Of a stretch of DNA of 64,000 nt, positions 61,319 through 64,000 are shown piece after piece. Origin of the DNA: Rhodococcus sp. KRD162. GTDB lineage: Bacteria; Actinomycetota; Actinomycetes; Mycobacteriales; Mycobacteriaceae. Numbering within the stretch: the stretch's first letter is position 1; the number at the start of each line of letters is the position of its first letter. The stretch covers positions 178,824 through 242,823 of the forward strand of contig NZ_JABFAU010000002.1 of assembly GCF_017168335.1 (NCBI RefSeq). The letters are read 5' to 3'. Below the pieces are notes generated by a model, which did not search any database, was not told the origin of the DNA, and saw only the letters and a list, made by a program, of their open reading frames with translations. The translations under genes were made by a program, and so were the position numbers.

Positions 61319-62173
61319 ATGGAGCATGTCGAGTCGTCGTTCACCGGAGTCGACGGAACCCGCATCGTGTACGACGTCTGGACGCCCGAGGGCACGCTGA
61401 CCGGGGTTGTCGTGCTGGCACACGGCTTGGCCGAGCACGCCGGGCGATATCGGCATGTCGTGGACAAGCTCGGTTCGCTCGGACTCGTCGTCTACGCGCC
61501 CGATCATCGCGGCCACGGACGCTCCAGCGGCAAGCGAGTCGCAGTGAAGAAGTGGTCCGACTTCACCGACGATCTGCACACGCTGTTCGGTATCGCGGCA
61601 CGCGAGCATCCGAACAGTCGCACCTTTCTGCTGGGCCACAGCATGGGCGGTGCCATCGCGCTGTCCTACGCCCTCGATCATCAGGTCGACCTCGACGGGC
61701 TGATGCTGTCCGGCCCCGCGGTGGTTCCCAGCATCGGGCAACCGAAAGCGCTGGTGGCGGTGGGCAAGATCCTCGGACGCTTCGTGCCGTCGGCCCCCGT
61801 CCTGAAACTCGACCCCAACCTCGTCTCACGTGACAGGGACGTCGTCGAGGCCTATGTCGCCGATCCGTTGGGCTATCACGGCAGTGTCTCGGCGGGCCTG
61901 GCTGCGGCGCTGCTCGGTGCCGGGGACAGCTTCCCGGCGCGCCTACCGTCGCTGACGATTCCGATTCTGCTTCAGCACGGCACCGCGGACCGATTGGCCG
62001 ACGTGTCCGGCAGTGAACTCATCGCCGAGCTCGCCGGATCCGAGGACCTGACCCTGAAGACATACGACGGCCTGTTCCACGAAGTGTTCAACGAACCGGA
62101 GAAGGACCGTGTTCTCGGCGACCTGGTCGACTGGCTGCGGCCGCGTGTGCAGGCCGACGCAGTAAGTTCCTGA
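61319..62173 (+). CDS. monoacylglycerol lipase / lysophospholipase (alpha/beta hydrolase)
   Basis: A 284-residue serine hydrolase of the MGL group: VVLAHGLAEHAGRYRHVVDK (HGxxEH lid motif), YAPDHRGHGRSSGKRVAVKK, the nucleophile in LLGHSMGGAIALSYALDHQ (about residue 105), the aspartate in LLQHGTADRLAD and the histidine in YDGLFHEVFNEPEKDRV. ATG 61319 is chosen; the upstream frame is unsupported. It starts 166 bp from the divergent alkB start. Confidence 0.95.
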   Translation: MEHVESSFTGVDGTRIVYDVWTPEGTLTGVVVLAHGLAEHAGRYRHVVDKLGSLGLVVYAPDHRGHGRSSGKRVAVKKWSDFTDDLHTLFGIAAREHPNSRTFLLGHSMGGAIALSYALDHQVDLDGLMLSGPAVVPSIGQPKALVAVGKILGRFVPSAPVLKLDPNLVSRDRDVVEAYVADPLGYHGSVSAGLAAALLGAGDSFPARLPSLTIPILLQHGTADRLADVSGSELIAELAGSEDLTLKTYDGLFHEVFNEPEKDRVLGDLVDWLRPRVQADAVSS

Positions 62174-62200
62174 CGGATCTTTCGACGAAGGGGTACGGCT

Positions 62201-63049
62201 ATGGCCAGGCGAGCACTCGTATTGGGCGGCGGCGGAGTCGCAGGTATTGCGTGGCAGACGGGTGTCCTACTGGGATTGGCAGAGTCCGGAGCCGACATCA
62301 CCGACGCCGAGATGCTGCTGGGCACCTCGGCCGGATCCTCGGTTGCAGCCCAGCTCTCCAGTGGAGCCTCGCTCACCGAGTTGTTCGAACGGCAAGCTGA
62401 CGAAACGAAGCAGGACGACGAGCCCCACGCCGAGGCGACCATCGACGAATTGGTCGCCATGCTGGCTCGAGCCGCCCAGAATTCGGACGGTAGCGCCATC
62501 GACACTCGCCGACGCATCGGTGCCGAGGCGTTGGCGGCCTCGACGATCACCGAGCGTGAGCGACGGGCGATCATCGAACGACGATTGCCCTCGCATTCGT
62601 GGCCCGACCGCGATCTGCGGATCGTGACGGTCGACGCCGTGACCGGGCGGCATCGAGTGCTCGATCGTGGCTCGGGCGTCCAACTGGTCGATGCGGTGGC
62701 CGCGAGCTGCGCCATTCCGGGGATGTGGCCGCCGGTGACCATCGGCGATCACCGCTACGTCGACGGCGGAATCCGCGCGAGCGAGAATGCCGATCTGGCA
62801 GTCGGTTTCGAGAAGGTGCTGGTACTCAAGGTCGGTGCGCTCGACCTCGAGGACGACCCCTTCGAGGTCGAACGCGGGCGATTGGTCAAGGGCGGATCGA
62901 AGGTGGAAGTGATAGCCCCCGACGCCGATTCGACGTCGGCAATCGGGCCCGACGCCACTGATATCGCCGTGCGGTCGGCTGCAGCGGTGGCCGGGCGCGC
63001 GCAGGGCAACGCCGTCGCCGAGCGCATCGCCGAGTTCTGGGCCGACTGA
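62201..63049 (+). CDS. patatin-like phospholipase
   Basis: A 282-residue patatin family lipid acyl hydrolase with RALVLGGGGVAGIAWQTGVL (oxyanion), LLGTSAGSSVAAQLSSGASL (nucleophile GTSAGS at about residues 43-48) and the catalytic Asp in YVDGGIRASENADLAVGF (DGG near 187). No signal peptide. It starts 27 bp after the lipase gene, giving a likely lipid-degrading pair. Confidence 0.94.
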   Translation: MARRALVLGGGGVAGIAWQTGVLLGLAESGADITDAEMLLGTSAGSSVAAQLSSGASLTELFERQADETKQDDEPHAEATIDELVAMLARAAQNSDGSAIDTRRRIGAEALAASTITERERRAIIERRLPSHSWPDRDLRIVTVDAVTGRHRVLDRGSGVQLVDAVAASCAIPGMWPPVTIGDHRYVDGGIRASENADLAVGFEKVLVLKVGALDLEDDPFEVERGRLVKGGSKVEVIAPDADSTSAIGPDATDIAVRSAAAVAGRAQGNAVAERIAEFWAD

Positions 63050-63057
63050 ACGGGCCG

Positions 63058-63966
63058 TCAGCCGAACAATGCGGACCCGTTGCCCCAGCACACGGCACGA
63101 ACCCAGTCGTCGCCCAGATCGAGTCTGCGCACCGCCTCGAGCGCATGGAGATACGGGTACGGGATATTCGGATAGTCGCTGCCGAACAGAATGCGATCTT
63201 GCAGATCGAGCAGGCGCGGCAGCTCGGACCTGGGAAGCGGTGCCGCTGCCTCCGCGAAGTCGGTGAACGCCATCGTGGTGTCCAGCCGAACGTTCTCGTA
63301 GCGATCGGCCAGGTCGAGGAAATCGACGTACTCGGGCATTCCCATGTGCGCGATGATCAGCGGAAGCTTCGGAAACCGTTGCAACAGCTCGGCAATCGGA
63401 TCCGGCCCGGTGTGGGAGCCCGGTGCAGGACCGGAACCGCAGTGGATGACGACGGGAACGGCAGCGTCCGAGACTGCGCCCCAGACGCCGTCGAGTAGTG
63501 GGTCGTTGGGCGAGTAGTTCCCGACCTGGATGTGGGACTTGAAGATTCGCGCTCCGTCAGCGAGCGCGCGCTCGACGTATTCGGTGGCTCCTTCCTCGGG
63601 GTAGAAGGTGGCGGTGTGCAGGCAGTCGGGGGTGCGCGCCGCGAAATCGGCACCCCAGGAATTGAGCCAGGCCGCCATCGACGGCTTGTGCGGGTAGATC
63701 ATCGAGGTGAACTTCCGCACCCCGAATCCTCGAATGACCTGCAGTCGTTCGTCTTCGGCGAAGCGGTACGAGATGGGCCAGACGCTTCCGGTGAGCGGGC
63801 CTGCACTGTCGAAGTAGCTCCAGACCTTGTCCATCACCTTCTTGGGCATGAAGTGGGTGTGGACGTCGAACAGTCCGGGCAACGACAGCTCGTTCCAGAA
63901 GGCGACGATACCTTCGGTCTCCTCCGCGAGTTCTGCGTCGGAGCGCGGTTGCTCAGCGTGCGACAT
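63058..63966 (-). CDS. amidohydrolase-family metal-dependent hydrolase
   Basis: A 302-residue amidohydrolase (ACMSD/PF04909 type) with the N-terminal metal site LFDVHTHFMPKKVMDKVW (HxH at about residues 36-38), VVIHCGSGPAPGSHTGPDP, LIIAHMGMPEYVDFLDLADR and the final Asp in ILFGSDYPNIPYPYLHALEA. It may act as a decarboxylase or hydrolase; substrate unknown. Its ATG overlaps the stop of a gene that continues beyond the window. Confidence 0.93.
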   Translation of the reverse strand: MSHAEQPRSDAELAEETEGIVAFWNELSLPGLFDVHTHFMPKKVMDKVWSYFDSAGPLTGSVWPISYRFAEDERLQVIRGFGVRKFTSMIYPHKPSMAAWLNSWGADFAARTPDCLHTATFYPEEGATEYVERALADGARIFKSHIQVGNYSPNDPLLDGVWGAVSDAAVPVVIHCGSGPAPGSHTGPDPIAELLQRFPKLPLIIAHMGMPEYVDFLDLADRYENVRLDTTMAFTDFAEAAAPLPRSELPRLLDLQDRILFGSDYPNIPYPYLHALEAVRRLDLGDDWVRAVCWGNGSALFG

Positions 63967-64000
63967 GGGCGTCGAACCACTGCAGCGTTGTGGTCCAGGC
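63953..64000 (-). CDS. C-terminal fragment of a gene continuing past the window
   Basis: On the minus strand an open frame enters from beyond 64000 and reads WTTTLQWFDAHVAR before a TGA at 63953-63955. It overlaps the amidohydrolase start by 14 bp. The ending resembles the C-terminus of dienelactone-hydrolase-like alpha/beta hydrolases, but 15 residues are too few to assign. Confidence 0.55.
   Translation of the reverse strand, partial: AWTTTLQWFDAHVAR

Noticed and set aside
1..64000. CRISPR arrays, insertion sequences, prophage, tRNA or rRNA genes
   Set aside because: No regularly spaced identical repeats, transposase motifs, attachment-type repeats or cloverleaf sequences were noticed in reading.

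Overview
The window is one continuous stretch of a high-GC actinobacterial chromosome. Many GTG starts, ATGA/GTGA overlaps, an F420/LLM-type oxidoreductase, PucR and XdhC proteins, SOS boxes of the GAAC-n4-GTTC type and a lone AlkB all fit the Mycobacteriales, most likely Rhodococcus or a close relative. The genus is inferred from gene content and not proven. No tRNA, rRNA, CRISPR array, insertion sequence or prophage was seen.

Region 1 (1-22700) is a nearly complete purine-to-glycerate catabolic island. On the minus strand it holds an IclR regulator (cut by the window edge), an NCS2 permease, urate oxidase, HIU hydrolase and OHCU decarboxylase. Divergent from these on the plus strand is a tight operon: an AtzF-C-like small protein, hydroxypyruvate isomerase, tartronate semialdehyde reductase, glyoxylate carboligase, glycerate kinase, allantoicase and allantoinase. 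After a small-protein and degenerate interval (11.6-13.4 kb) comes a second minus-strand operon: XDH FAD subunit, XDH FeS subunit, 8-oxoguanine/guanine deaminase, XDH Mo subunit, AzgA-type permease and XdhC. It is read away from a divergent PucR regulator. Together these take guanine or hypoxanthine through xanthine, urate, allantoin, allantoate and glyoxylate to phosphoglycerate. No recognisable ureidoglycolate lyase is present.

Region 2 (22.7-45.5 kb) is mixed chromosomal content: a GGDEF-EAL protein, a large kinase-like/MprF-like membrane protein, a GNAT, an MFS pump with its ArsR-type regulator and twin operators, a glycosyltransferase, alpha/beta hydrolases, three tandem AIM24 proteins, an LLM oxidoreductase, two VOC proteins, an HtrA-like protease, a two-component system, DUF72, an epimerase-like protein, a WYL regulator, and a TetR-MFS pair.

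Region 3 (45.5-49 kb) holds a small alarmone synthetase overlapping a zinc-ribbon gene that lies behind an SOS box, a 51-residue membrane protein, and an unusual SNF2-like helicase with a lysine-rich tail.

Region 4 (49-64 kb) holds a glutamine amidotransferase, a lactate monooxygenase-like enzyme coupled to a GH13 glycosidase, a clear TPP riboswitch ahead of an SDR and a flavin monooxygenase, and a ferredoxin reductase coupled to a PF10118-like protein. It also holds a stand-alone LeuA regulatory-domain protein behind an ILVV leader peptide and possible attenuator, an AAA ATPase, AlkB, a monoglyceride lipase, a patatin and an amidohydrolase.

The most notable signals are regulatory: the TPP riboswitch unit, the branched-chain leader peptide, two SOS boxes (one in front of a possible alarmone operon, one in front of a decayed gene), and a 10-bp-phased CGCTA direct repeat at three intergenic sites.
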